Shown: positions 25,825 to 33,993 of the stretch, piece by piece
Layout of the letters: every line of letters starts with the position of its first letter
Position numbering within the stretch: the first letter of the stretch is position 1
DNA from: an uncultured Dorea sp.
GTDB taxonomy: Bacteria; Bacillota; Clostridia; Lachnospirales; Lachnospiraceae
Direction: 5' to 3'
Length of the DNA: 64,000 nucleotides
Assembly: GCA_910580235.1 (NCBI GenBank)
Contig: CAJTVU010000004.1
Coordinates: 1 to 64,000 of the forward strand
Made by a program: the position numbers and the translations under genes
Notes under the pieces: generated by a model
What the model saw: only the letters and a program-made list of their open reading frames with translations
Told to the model about the DNA's origin: nothing
Databases searched by the model: none

Positions 25825-26091
25825 ATGAAAAAGCGATTGCTTGCCTTTGCTCTTATTCTGGCAATGACGGCCACTATGCTGGCTGCCTGTACATCCGATG
25901 ATGGAAAAGATACCGCTGAAAAGACTTCCGGGGAGACAAAAGAGGAGACGCTTCCTGAAATGACGAAAGTCGTGCTCAATGAAGTGGCGCATTCTATCTT
26001 TTATGCGCCAATGTATGTAGCGATCGAGGAAGGGTATTTTGCAGAAGAAGGAGTCGATCTTGAGCTGGTTACCGGATTCGGGGAAGCGTAA
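25825..26091 (+). pseudogene. Substrate-binding lipoprotein, 5' part (interrupted)
   Basis: The first 86 codons of an ABC-transporter solute-binding protein of the NMT1/SsuA/TauA type. A lipoprotein signal peptide ends at LAAC (Cys22). The mature start is followed by VLNEVAHSIFYAPMYVAIEEGYFAEEG, typical of thiamine-precursor or sulfonate binders. The frame runs through TTC GGG into a mobile element, which adds two foreign codons and a stop at 26089-26091. The remainder resumes at 28487. Joining codon TTC at 26077 to codon TTC at 28487 gives one 348-codon frame. No permease or ATPase gene adjoins it. In the present arrangement the product would be a short, probably useless, lipopeptide. Confidence 0.88.
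26077..26083 (+). other. Left attachment core (attL)
   Basis: TTCGGGG at the host-gene/element boundary. It is identical to the right copy at 28487-28493, and the sequences flanking the two copies differ immediately outside it. Confidence 0.8.
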
Positions 26092-26122
26092 TTAGTACAA
26101 ATTATCTATTCTGGCTGATAAA

Positions 26123-26171
26123 TGTCGAATTTTATCAAATTCCCTCGATTCCATATTTTTCCATGTATACT
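26123..26171 (+). promoter_or_regulatory. Putative Spo0A-box promoter of the Spo0A-like gene
   Basis: TGTCGAA (26123-26129), an exact match to the Spo0A binding heptamer, lies about 50 bases upstream of the start expected from TATACT (26166-26171). No good -35 sequence is found 16-18 bases before that -10, which fits an activator-dependent sigma-A promoter. A 7-base match alone arises by chance every several kb on two strands, so position rather than sequence gives it weight. Confidence 0.5.
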
Positions 26172-26206
26172 TTCCTTGTAGCGCTAAAGAAAAGGAGGGT
26201 TCCGAC

Positions 26207-26533
26207 ATGGACAGAATCTATGATCTATTCCTAGTGTTAGGGATTCATTCCACTTATCTTGGCTCCAGGTATTTACATTATGCCATTACCCTCTGCCTGA
26301 ATAACGAAGATTACCTGCTCTGCGTATGCCATCTGTACGACATCGTCGCATCGAACTTCGGTGTAAGGCGGTACAATGTAGAGCGCTGCATCCGCACGGC
26401 GGTCACCCACTGCTATGATCAGGGTAACAGGGAATTCCTGGAGCAGATCGCCAAGCGGCCTCTAGATGCCAGGCCGACCAATGGTGAGTTTATAGACATC
26501 CTGTGCCATTACTTGAAATCTGTGAAAGGATAG
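26207..26533 (+). CDS. Orphan Spo0A C-terminal effector-domain protein
   Basis: The 108-residue protein aligns with the DNA-binding domain of the sporulation regulator Spo0A without any receiver domain. Shared landmarks are the LGI and GSRYLHYAI helices, LYDIVASNF, VERCIRTAVTHCYDQGN (recognition-helix region; VERAIRHAIEVAWSRGN in Bacillus subtilis Spo0A) and RPTNGEFI. It should bind 0A-box-like DNA without phosphorylation control. A perfect AAAGGAGG precedes the ATG. It is the first gene of the recombinase element and may regulate the recombinase, compete with host Spo0A, or help set recombination direction; none of these is shown. Confidence 0.88.
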   Translation: MDRIYDLFLVLGIHSTYLGSRYLHYAITLCLNNEDYLLCVCHLYDIVASNFGVRRYNVERCIRTAVTHCYDQGNREFLEQIAKRPLDARPTNGEFIDILCHYLKSVKG

Positions 26534-26553
26534 CCGACCTGTACCGGCTATCC
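26528..26553 (+). terminator. Hairpin after the Spo0A-like gene
   Basis: GGATAGCC (26528-26535) pairs with GGCTATCC (26546-26553), overlapping the stop codon. The following sequence is only moderately T-rich. Confidence 0.45.
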
Positions 26554-26629
26554 TCCTGTCATCCCTCTCCTTACTGCCTCTGCCGTAATCTGCCTGTCCT
26601 CTCCTCCAGGCTTCGCTCTCCTCCACATC

Positions 26630-26773
26630 TTACATGTATTGCCATACCAGCCAGCCATAGAGCGCAAAGCTTCCTACTATGCACGTCAGGATAAGCGCGG
26701 CTATACGGACGACCCACTTCAGTATCGCTTCTTCCAGCCTTCGCATATCTCTTCTCGTTCTGATCTTCTTCAT
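26630..26773 (-). CDS. Small single-helix membrane protein in the element
   Basis: A 47-residue frame, MKKIRTRRDMRRLEEAILKW followed by one hydrophobic helix (VVRIAALILTCIVGSFALYG) and the end WLVWQYM. A basic amphipathic N-terminus before a single transmembrane segment is characteristic of real small membrane proteins. An AGGTG site lies 6 bases before the ATG, and the stop codon of the preceding small gene is 6 bases upstream, so they form a minus-strand pair running against the recombinase. Function unknown. Confidence 0.55.
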   Translation of the reverse strand: MKKIRTRRDMRRLEEAILKWVVRIAALILTCIVGSFALYGWLVWQYM

Positions 26774-26778
26774 CCTCG

Positions 26779-26898
26779 TCACCTGCCTGTGCCATTTTCT
26801 GCTATACGATCTAATGTGTATGTGATCTTTACCTCTTCTTGCTCCTCCAGCAGCGCTACCAAAGCAGCGATTATCTTAGGAATATCCATTCCTCTCAT
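26779..26898 (-). CDS. 39-residue protein in the element
   Basis: The frame begins MRGMDIPKIIAALVALLEEQ, continues EEVKITYTLDRIAENGTGR and has an AGGTGG site 8 bases before its ATG. It reads as a helix followed by a beta strand, similar in size to small accessory proteins of serine-recombinase elements. It is divergent from the recombinase, with a roughly 170-bp shared regulatory region. A role as recombination directionality factor or regulator is possible but not supported by any motif. Confidence 0.5.
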   Translation of the reverse strand: MRGMDIPKIIAALVALLEEQEEVKITYTLDRIAENGTGR

Positions 26899-26936
26899 TT
26901 CCACATCCACCTATCTCACCACGCTCTTCGCTATTA

Positions 26937-26987
26937 CTAAAATATATGCCGCACTGTTTGTACAGGTTCCCCGCCCTCCGTGTACAA
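26937..26987 (-). CDS. Possible 16-codon ORF upstream of the small genes
   Basis: A TTG start at 26987 with AGGAGG 5 bases upstream opens a frame of 16 codons (YTEGGEPVQTVRHIF after the start). It precedes the 39-residue gene on the same strand. It may be a leader peptide, a degraded gene or chance. Confidence 0.2.
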   Translation of the reverse strand: MYTEGGEPVQTVRHIF

Positions 26988-27066
26988 GAGATCCTCCTGA
27001 CCGCTCTGTCTGCACAGATGTCATTTTTATACAGCTTTCCACATAAGTAGTAAAAAGGTGGTAGAT

Positions 27067-28458
27067 ATGGAAAAGAAGACAGAGCGATGTGCGCTATACA
27101 TAAGAGTCAGCACAGCAGAACAGATGATGCACGGCAAGTCCCTTGACGCCCAGCGCGAATCTCTTGAGCGATATGCCCGCGAGCATGGCATGGCCGTGGC
27201 AGGCATATATGCAGACGAAGGGAAGACGGCCCGCAAGGGGCTTAAGAACCGCAAGGCCATACATGCCCTTCTGGACGACGTGAAAGCCAGGAAGATCGAC
27301 GTGATCCTCTTCTGGAGGCTGGACAGATGGTTCCGCAACATGTCCGATTTCTACAAGGTGCAGGACATCCTCGACGAGTATGGAGTACGCTGGATCTCCA
27401 TCAGCGAGCCCGGCATAAACATGGAGACAAGAGACGGGCGCCTTCAGCTCAACGTCGTCCTGTCCATAGGACAGAATGAAGTAGACACGACCAGCGAGCG
27501 GATCAAGTTCGTGAACGAGGCGTCTGTCCGCCAGGGCAGGCTGATCTTCGGCGAGGCCAACATGCCCATGGGCTATAAGGCAGGCTTGAAAGATGGCGTA
27601 AAATGCATGGTGAAAGATCCGGAGACTGAAGCCGCTACGGAAGATTTCTTCCGTTACTTCATGGCGCACCAGAACAAGAGCGCCACGATCCGTTACATGC
27701 AGGAGGCCTACGGCTTAAGCTTCTCCCGCTCTATGATGAAGAGCATGCTGTCCAGCGAGTTCTACAAAGGCACGTACCGTGGCTTCCCCTACTGTCCGGC
27801 ATATCTTTCCCCGGAAGAGTGGGCCAAAATCCAGAAAATTTCCGCGAATAATATAAAGCATGCCCCTTCCGGGCGCATATATCTCTTCTCGGGCATTCTG
27901 CGCTGCCCTTCCTGCGGGCAGATCCTGGCCGGTACGGGCTGCTCTTCCATAACCAACCGCAAGACCGGCGAGAAGCGCTCTTACTGCTATTACAGATGCA
28001 ATCGGGCTCAAGTCGACAAAACCTGCTCCTTCCGCAGCCGCATAAGCCAGAACGCCCTTGAAAGCTATCTTCTCAAAAATCTAGAGTCTGAGTTCGGCAA
28101 TTGGAAGCTCCAGAAGCAAGATATAGCTGAACATGCCAGGAAAGCGCGCACGCCCAGGAGCCCGAAGGCTCTCAAGGCTGAAATGAGCCGGCTGAACCTC
28201 CTCTATCAAAAAGGGCGTGTGGAATGGGACTATTACAACAAAGAGTATGCCCGGATAGAAAATGCGCTGCGCCGGCTGTCCTCTCCTCCTCCCGATGTCG
28301 GGCGCGACCTCTCCCATCTGGAGAGTCTGTTCCAGCCAGATCTCGCATCTGCATACGAGGCTCTCTCCCCTGAGAACCGCCAGTCATTCTGGCATATTAC
28401 GCTAAAGCAGATACATTTGAACGACGACGGCTCTCTAAAGCACGTCAGCTTCCTATAG
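27067..28458 (+). CDS. Large serine recombinase (site-specific integrase/excisionase)
   Basis: The 463-residue protein has the resolvase catalytic domain (about 1-150) with nucleophile Ser15 in ALYIRVSTAEQ, the conserved Arg segment DVILFWRLDRWFRN and the SIGQNEVDTTSERIK helix. The recombinase domain (about 165-260, PMGYKAG... and SFSRSMMKSMLSSEFYKGTYRG) follows, then a zinc ribbon (CPSCG...YYRCN with later Cys) and a C-terminal helical region with coiled-coil character (about 355-425). All catalytic parts look intact. The ATG is preceded by AAGGTGG; a GTG three codons earlier is possible. Recombinases of this class integrate unidirectionally and need a directionality factor to excise. Confidence 0.94.
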   Translation: MEKKTERCALYIRVSTAEQMMHGKSLDAQRESLERYAREHGMAVAGIYADEGKTARKGLKNRKAIHALLDDVKARKIDVILFWRLDRWFRNMSDFYKVQDILDEYGVRWISISEPGINMETRDGRLQLNVVLSIGQNEVDTTSERIKFVNEASVRQGRLIFGEANMPMGYKAGLKDGVKCMVKDPETEAATEDFFRYFMAHQNKSATIRYMQEAYGLSFSRSMMKSMLSSEFYKGTYRGFPYCPAYLSPEEWAKIQKISANNIKHAPSGRIYLFSGILRCPSCGQILAGTGCSSITNRKTGEKRSYCYYRCNRAQVDKTCSFRSRISQNALESYLLKNLESEFGNWKLQKQDIAEHARKARTPRSPKALKAEMSRLNLLYQKGRVEWDYYNKEYARIENALRRLSSPPPDVGRDLSHLESLFQPDLASAYEALSPENRQSFWHITLKQIHLNDDGSLKHVSFL

Positions 28459-28486
28459 CCCGCCTTGTGCTAACGATATATCCCCG

Positions 28487-28493
28487 TTCGGGG
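28487..28493 (+). other. Right attachment core (attR)
   Basis: TTCGGGG, matching the left core at 26077-26083. It is preceded by CCCCG, giving the palindrome CCCCGTTCGGGG on the element side. The recombinase stop codon is 28 bases upstream. Confidence 0.8.
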
Positions 28494-29281
28494 CTGATAA
28501 GACAATGACCGCCGTCCTCTCGGGCAGCGCGGACATCGGCTTCATGGGCTCCGAGGCCTCCATCTATACTTATAATGAGGGGGCAAATGACTATGTAGTG
28601 AATTTTGCCCAGCTGACCCAGCGCGCAGGGAACTTCCTTGTAGCGCGGGAGGAAATGTCAGACTTCACATGGGAAGACTTAAAAGGCTCTGATGTACTTG
28701 GAGGGAGAAAAGGCGGTATGCCTCAGATGGTATTTGAATATATCTTAAGGAAGAACGGCATTGACCCTGCGGAAGATGTGAACATCGACCAGAGCATTGA
28801 TTTCGGCTCTACTGCGGCCGCATTCTCAGAAGGCCAGGCAGATTTCACAGTTGAGTTCGAACCTGGCGCCACCTCCCTTGAAGCAGAAGGGAAAGGCTAC
28901 GTCGTGGCTTCTCTCGGCACAGACAGCGGGTACGTCCCATACACTGCCTTCTCCGCAAAACAGAGCTATATGAAGGAAAATCCCGAAGTGATCCAGGGCT
29001 TCACGAACGCCCTCCAGAAAGGCATGGACTATGTGCAGGCACATACGCCTGAGGAGATCGCCTCTGTTATCGCTCCGCAGTTTAAAGAGACGGATCTGGA
29101 TACTGTCACCACGATCGTGACACGCTATTATGACCAGAACACATGGAAAGCAGATCTGATCTTCGAGAAAGAAAGCTTTGAGCTTCTCCAGGACATTCTG
29201 GAAGAAGCGGAAGAGCTGAGCAAGCGCGCTCCTTATGAAGATCTGGTAACTACAGAATTTGCCGAGAAAGCGGCACATTAA
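28487..29281 (+). pseudogene. Substrate-binding lipoprotein, 3' part (interrupted)
   Basis: The remaining 264 codons of the solute-binding protein, starting FGADKTMTAVLSGSADIGF and continuing with NFAQLTQRAGNFLVA, GRKGGMPQMVFEYILRKNGI and a typical NMT1/THI5-like C-terminal domain. The frame contains no internal stop or frameshift, so it has not decayed since the insertion. An internal ATG (28505) lacks a ribosome binding site. After excision the complete 348-residue lipoprotein would be made. A terminator follows at 29285. Confidence 0.88.
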
Positions 29282-29284
29282 AGA

Positions 29285-29308
29285 ACAGGGAGGGGCTCCC
29301 CTCCCTGT
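29285..29308. terminator. Bidirectional terminator
   Basis: ACAGGGAGGGG (29285-29295) pairs perfectly with CCCCTCCCTGT (29298-29308), followed by CCTCTATTTT on the plus strand. It separates the lipoprotein fragment from the convergent chemoreceptor gene. Confidence 0.75.
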
Positions 29309-29320
29309 CCTCTATTTTAC

Positions 29321-31030
29321 CTATCCCACATTTTTAATGCGGAAGCTTCCTACAAGCTTCCTGAGCATCTGAGCCTGGTTTGAAAGCTCCTGGCTGGCGG
29401 CGGCAGACTCCTCGCTGGTAGCCGAATTCGTCTGTACTACGCCGGCGATCTGATCGATCCCTATCGTAATCTGGCCAATGGCATCCGCCTGTCGGCTGCT
29501 TGCTTCCGAGATCTGCTCTACAGTAGCAGAGACCTCTCTTGCCCCGCTGACGGCCCCCATAAGAGCCTGTGCAGTCTCATCGGCGATCCTCGCCCCATTC
29601 TCTACCGCATGGAGCGAATGCTTGATCAGCTCCGATGTGCTCTTAGAGGCTTCAGCGCTCCTGCCTGCAAGGCTGCGGACTTCATCCGCCACCACGGCGA
29701 ACCCTTTGCCTGCTGTTCCGGCCCGCGCAGCCTCCACAGCCGCGTTCAGAGCCAGTATGTTCGTCTGGAATGCAATATCTTCAATCGTCTTAATAATCTT
29801 CCCAATCTCCTGCGAGCTGTTGCTGATCTCCGCCATAGCCTCAGTCAGCTCCTGCATCTTCTGATTGCTTGTCTCCATATCCCCGCCTACTTCACGTACT
29901 TGTCGGCTGGCACGTCCGGCGTTCTCGGCATTCTTGCTCACCTGCCCGGAAATCTGTGAGATAGAAGCAGACAGCTCCTCCAGAGTGCTGGCCTGCTCGG
30001 TGGCGCCCTGTGCGAGCCCCTGCGCGCCGCTGGACACCTGCTCCGAGCTGCTGGACATCTGCTCCGCAGCCACGTGGAAATGAGCGAACGCCTCGTTAAA
30101 CGAAGCGATGATCTGCTCCAGCGAATCCTGTATCGGCTTAAAGTCCCCCACATAGTCAATATTTGCCGTCAGATCCAGATTCTTTCCGGCAAGGTGCGAA
30201 AGCATAGTAGAGATATCTCCTATATATTTCTTCAGCTCGCCCTTCGTATTCAAAATAGCCGCGGTAAGCTGCCCGATCTCTGACTCATCCGGGACCATCG
30301 CAAATTCAGAAGACAAGTTCCCTCCTGCGATCTCCATCATCTCATCCTTGATACAGATAAGAGGCTGTATGATGCGCTTCCTGATAATGAGGAAATTGAA
30401 TATCTGAAGCAGGATCGTCGTGACCACCAGTATTACAAGGATGACTTCTATTATCCGGCATTCTTTCTCTATGCTCTGTTCCGCCATAATGGCGCGCGCA
30501 TCCAGCTTTTCCAGAAACTCTGCTCTCAGCTTGCGTATCTCCGCTATACTGACTGAATACTGTTCGCCGTAGACTGACTTCACTGCAAGGCTCAGATTCC
30601 CTTCCTGCACGCTGGCCATAGCCGCTTTTTCCAACGGGACAAGCTCATTCGACAGATTGGACATTTTTGAGATCAGATCCTCTTCCTCGGCTGTTATCCC
30701 AATCTCCCGAAGATTCTCCAGCCCTATATCACGATTCTTATCAACCTCAAGCTCGTTCATGTAATCTTCATAATATTGCTCTTCCCCCGTAGCCGCGTAT
30801 GCCCTCACAGCATCTGTCAGCGTCGAAGACCCGTTCATAAAACGGTTCGCATTATAAGACAGGTCAAACCTGTCGTCTTTAGCCTGCTTCTCTTTCCCGC
30901 TGAAGCTGATATATACAATAGCCAACGCCAGAATGCCAAGCACGCAAAGCATCGATACCCCTGAAATAATAAAGGACAGCTTCGATTGCTTCATGCGCTT
31001 CTGTCCTTTTCCCTCCTGTGCACTACTCAT
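29321..31030 (-). CDS. Methyl-accepting chemotaxis protein
   Basis: A transmembrane chemoreceptor of 569 residues. TM1 (about 18-40) is followed by an extracellular four-helix-type sensor domain (about 41-188), TM2 (about 190-212) and a HAMP domain (about 213-265). The cytoplasmic signalling coiled coil has the conserved tip AFQTNILALNAAVEAARAG followed by KGFAVVADEVRSLA. Glutamine/glutamate methylation-type heptads flank the tip. No CheW-binding or adaptation genes are nearby. AAGGAG is 6 bases before the ATG. The ligand is unknown; a nearby betaine locus downstream on the same strand does not by itself indicate a link. Confidence 0.95.
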   Translation of the reverse strand: MSSAQEGKGQKRMKQSKLSFIISGVSMLCVLGILALAIVYISFSGKEKQAKDDRFDLSYNANRFMNGSSTLTDAVRAYAATGEEQYYEDYMNELEVDKNRDIGLENLREIGITAEEEDLISKMSNLSNELVPLEKAAMASVQEGNLSLAVKSVYGEQYSVSIAEIRKLRAEFLEKLDARAIMAEQSIEKECRIIEVILVILVVTTILLQIFNFLIIRKRIIQPLICIKDEMMEIAGGNLSSEFAMVPDESEIGQLTAAILNTKGELKKYIGDISTMLSHLAGKNLDLTANIDYVGDFKPIQDSLEQIIASFNEAFAHFHVAAEQMSSSSEQVSSGAQGLAQGATEQASTLEELSASISQISGQVSKNAENAGRASRQVREVGGDMETSNQKMQELTEAMAEISNSSQEIGKIIKTIEDIAFQTNILALNAAVEAARAGTAGKGFAVVADEVRSLAGRSAEASKSTSELIKHSLHAVENGARIADETAQALMGAVSGAREVSATVEQISEASSRQADAIGQITIGIDQIAGVVQTNSATSEESAAASQELSNQAQMLRKLVGSFRIKNVG

Positions 31031-31142
31031 AACCTTCTCCTTCCCACCGCTCTCACACTGCGGCGTAAACCCCCTAGTATTTATCTAAATTATACAAAAA
31101 GCGCTGATACTTGTCAATGTAATCAGCGCTTTTGTACTATTT

Positions 31143-32636
31143 TCACACTTTCTCTTTCTTAATGGCTTTTATGAATGCCCCGCATGCACCAAACATAATA
31201 AAAATGAACGGAAATGCCGCAGCCAGCGATATTGTCTGAAGAGGCTTCAGCCCTCCCGCCATAAGAAGGCCTGCCGCCATGACCGCCTGGATGATGCCCC
31301 AGAGGATCTTCTTGCTGTTAGGAGGGTCAATATCTCCCTTGCTCGTAAGCATAGACAGCACATACACACCTGAGTTGGCCGATGTAATAAAGAACGCGCA
31401 CAGCGACACGAGTGCCACCACCGCCAGGACCGTCCCAAAGGGATATTCTTTCAGCACCATGAAAAGCCCGACTTCAGGAGTTGCGACAGCTTCCTTGAGC
31501 GCTTCCAAAGACATGATCCCTTTCTCCCCAAGAGAGATGCCCAAGCTTCCGAACACTGCGCCCCATACGCAGGAAGCCATGGCTGGAACGAGCACGACTC
31601 CCAGAATAAATTCCCGGATGGTACGCCCTTTGGATATCCTTGCCACAAACACTCCTACAAAAGGAGCCCAGGCAATGAACCATGCCCAGTAGAACAGCCT
31701 CCAGCTACCGAACCAACTGTTGTCGCCGTAAGTATTCATTCGGAGCGCGTCCGGTACAAAATCTCCTATATACTGCCCCATGCCATTCACAAAGCTATTC
31801 ACGGTCTCAACTTTCGGCCCTACGAGAAAGCAGGCTATCAGAAGCCCGATCGCCACATATAGGTTCGTATCGGAAATAACCTTAATCCCCTTCTCGATTC
31901 CGGACACTGCAGAAGCGATGTAAATAATAGATACGACGATTATAATGACAATCTGCACAAACAGCGTAGCCGGGATTCCGAATATCTGATGAAATCCTGC
32001 ATTCAGCTGTAACGTCCCAAGGCCAAGAGAAGTTACCACGCCTGCAACCGTAGCAAATACAGCCATTACATCTACCAGCTTCCCAAGCCAGCCTTCCGCC
32101 AGCTTTTCACCGATAAGCGGCTCCAGGATCACGCTTACCAGCCCTTTCTTATTTTTGCGGAACATGAAATACGCCAGCGCCAGCCCGATAACCGCATAAT
32201 TTGCCCAAGGCAAGATCCCCCAATGCATGAAGAAGGATTTCATAGCAAAATCCGCCGCCTCGGCAGTAGCCCCCTCCATCCCCACTGGATCAAGATAGTG
32301 TGTCAGAGGCTCTGCAACGCCCCAGAACACAAGGCCTACGCCCATGCCGCACCCAAAGAGGAGCCCGAACCAGGTTAGATTCTTATACTCCGGTCTGGAA
32401 TCATCCCCTCCAAGACGGATCTTCCCATATTTTCCGAATGCCACATAAACGACAAATATTAAGAAGACGATCATCGCCAGCAGATATAGCCAGCCAAAAT
32501 CCGTAGTGAGGAATGTGAACGCCGCATTTGACACTACTGTAAAACTGTCGTTCAAGGCCACTGACCATACGGCCATGACAGCCACGATTATAAGCGATAT
32601 ATAAAATACCATATTCTCTTTTTTCTTTTTCCCCAT
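31143..32636 (-). CDS. BCCT-family transporter, probable betaine uptake
   Basis: A 497-residue membrane transporter with about twelve helices. The BCCT signature region is present (FGCGMGVGLVFWGVAEPL; FYWAWFIAWAPFVGVFVARI). BCCT carriers import betaine, carnitine or choline by ion coupling or exchange. It begins 37 bases after the GrdH stop on the same strand, so it is the third gene of a betaine-reductase transcript, and betaine is the most likely substrate. The start is MGKKKKEN because AGGAG lies 9 bases upstream; the frame extends further into the grdH end. Confidence 0.92.
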   Translation of the reverse strand: MGKKKKENMVFYISLIIVAVMAVWSVALNDSFTVVSNAAFTFLTTDFGWLYLLAMIVFLIFVVYVAFGKYGKIRLGGDDSRPEYKNLTWFGLLFGCGMGVGLVFWGVAEPLTHYLDPVGMEGATAEAADFAMKSFFMHWGILPWANYAVIGLALAYFMFRKNKKGLVSVILEPLIGEKLAEGWLGKLVDVMAVFATVAGVVTSLGLGTLQLNAGFHQIFGIPATLFVQIVIIIVVSIIYIASAVSGIEKGIKVISDTNLYVAIGLLIACFLVGPKVETVNSFVNGMGQYIGDFVPDALRMNTYGDNSWFGSWRLFYWAWFIAWAPFVGVFVARISKGRTIREFILGVVLVPAMASCVWGAVFGSLGISLGEKGIMSLEALKEAVATPEVGLFMVLKEYPFGTVLAVVALVSLCAFFITSANSGVYVLSMLTSKGDIDPPNSKKILWGIIQAVMAAGLLMAGGLKPLQTISLAAAFPFIFIMFGACGAFIKAIKKEKV

Positions 32637-32673
32637 ATTCCTGCTCTCCTTCACTTTTACAAACTGCCTCCCG

Positions 32674-33981
32674 CTACACACGGAAGACAGTCTGCTCTTT
32701 TACATCTGTGGCGAGAGCCTCTAATGCGACTTTTGTCCTGTGGCGGCGAAGCTTCCACTGCTCCTCTTTCTCTGTTCCCGGATCTCCTAACGGGTACGGG
32801 ATGGAAATTGTCGGAACGATCCGGTTCGCCCCTACCGTCCTTGCCACAGGGACCAGATTGCACATCTGGACGATCGGGATCCCTGCCCTTTCGATCTCTT
32901 TCACCATCGTTGCGCCGCAACGAGTACAAGTACCTCATGTGCTGACTAAGATACAGCCGTCTACGTGATCCTCCTGTAGAAGAGGGACGATCTCTCTTGC
33001 CATCCTAGCTGCTTCAGACTCTGTTGTCCCTGTCCCTACCGTCGAGTAGAAATAAGGGTGCAGGCTTTTGTATACGCCTTCTTTTAACAGTTCCTTAAGC
33101 GCATCTACCGGAGTGACGACATTTGGATCGGCATCGGCCGCCGCCGGGTCGAACCCTGCATGGATCGTCTTATACTCGCCGCCTAATAGCCTCTTATCCC
33201 CGGAAATGTCATATCTTCCCCATCTTGTCGCAGATGCGGACTGGATGCGGTCAGGATTGTCTACTGGCACGATCCCTCCGGTCGTAAGAAGAGCGATCCT
33301 TGCCTCCTTTAAATCCGCGATCGGCGCTGCGATCTCCACACGGTCAATCTTTGGGATCGGAAGCTCCGTCGTAAACGGCCGGCCGTTCAGCTTTGCAACG
33401 AGCATCTCCATCATTCTCTCAGAAGCTGGCTTTCCATCCTTCCTCCATGCCTGATGGCGGATCCCTCTTGCAAAATATCCGTCCTCATCCGCGCTCCCTA
33501 CCGGTTCTCCCGCAAGGATCTTATTTGCCACGTTTGCCATAGCCTTTACGTCTTTTCTCATCTTGGAGGCAATATTGCCGCCTTTTAATATATACATATC
33601 CTTCTTGAACATATCTACACCTGGCGTCTCCTCGTTCATGGAAGTCACGACCGGGACTCCGAACCTTTCTTTTACCGCCTTGCAGATCGTCCCGCAAGCC
33701 ACTGTGTAACGCCCTGCCTGGAATGCCGGTCCTGCAAGGAAGATATCGATGTCTTTTCCTTCCAGCATATCAAGGATCGCTGCTGTGGCCTCCTCTGTAT
33801 TAGAGCCCATATAGTTATCGCCGCAGATGATCGTGTGCGTCACTTCCGTGTCTTTTAGCTCTTTCGCAAACTGAATCGCAGGCCCGATCTGCCCTTCGTG
33901 TATCTCTGGCTCAATACCCGCCTTATCCTCTCCGCCAATCTGTCCAAAAAACTGATTTACATACAAAATCGCTTTCTTCAT
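32674..33981 (-). CDS. grdH: Betaine/glycine reductase component B selenoprotein subunit (GrdH/GrdB type)
   Basis: This subunit takes the amine substrate and forms the Se-carboxymethyl intermediate with selenoprotein A, releasing trimethylamine if the substrate is betaine. The 435-residue frame contains one in-frame TGA (minus strand, 32937-32935) read as selenocysteine in the signature U-GTCTRCG, the UxxCxxC site of GrdB/GrdF/GrdH proteins. A stem-loop stands at the SECIS position. The homology runs unbroken on both sides of TGA (HVDGCILVST before; ATMVKEIERAGIPIVQMCNL after), so this is not a nonsense mutation. Betaine specificity is inferred from the BCCT neighbour; sarcosine or glycine cannot be excluded. 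The ATG at 33981 has AGGAGG 8 bases upstream. Confidence 0.93.
32908..32937 (-). promoter_or_regulatory. Selenocysteine codon and SECIS-like hairpin
   Basis: Twelve bases after the TGA, CGTTGC (32922-32917) pairs with GCAACG (32913-32908) around a GGC loop on the minus strand, the distance expected of a bacterial SECIS element recognised by SelB. A short GTAC/GTAC pairing lies between TGA and the stem. Confidence 0.75.
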
Positions 33982-33993
33982 CGTCATGCCCTC

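Larger units (their letters stand above)
26084..28493 (+). mobile_element. Serine-recombinase element interrupting a lipoprotein gene
   Basis: A 2,410-bp element bounded by TTCGGGG at 26077-26083 and 28487-28493. It carries an orphan Spo0A-type effector-domain gene, two or three tiny minus-strand genes and a large serine recombinase. Removing the DNA between the two core copies restores the host reading frame exactly. The circular junction would read CCCCGTTCGGGG, a perfect palindrome, while the empty chromosomal site would not be palindromic, as expected for distinct attP and attB sites. No transposase, resistance or conjugation gene is present. Confidence 0.88.

Noticed and set aside
26639..27046. 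A 135-codon plus-strand frame between the Spo0A-like and recombinase genes
   Set aside because: Antisense to the better-supported small minus-strand frames, Ser/Pro-rich, with no ribosome binding site.
32935..32937. The stop codon in grdH as a nonsense mutation
   Set aside because: It is TGA within the UxxCxxC selenocysteine signature, followed by a SECIS-like stem and uninterrupted homology.
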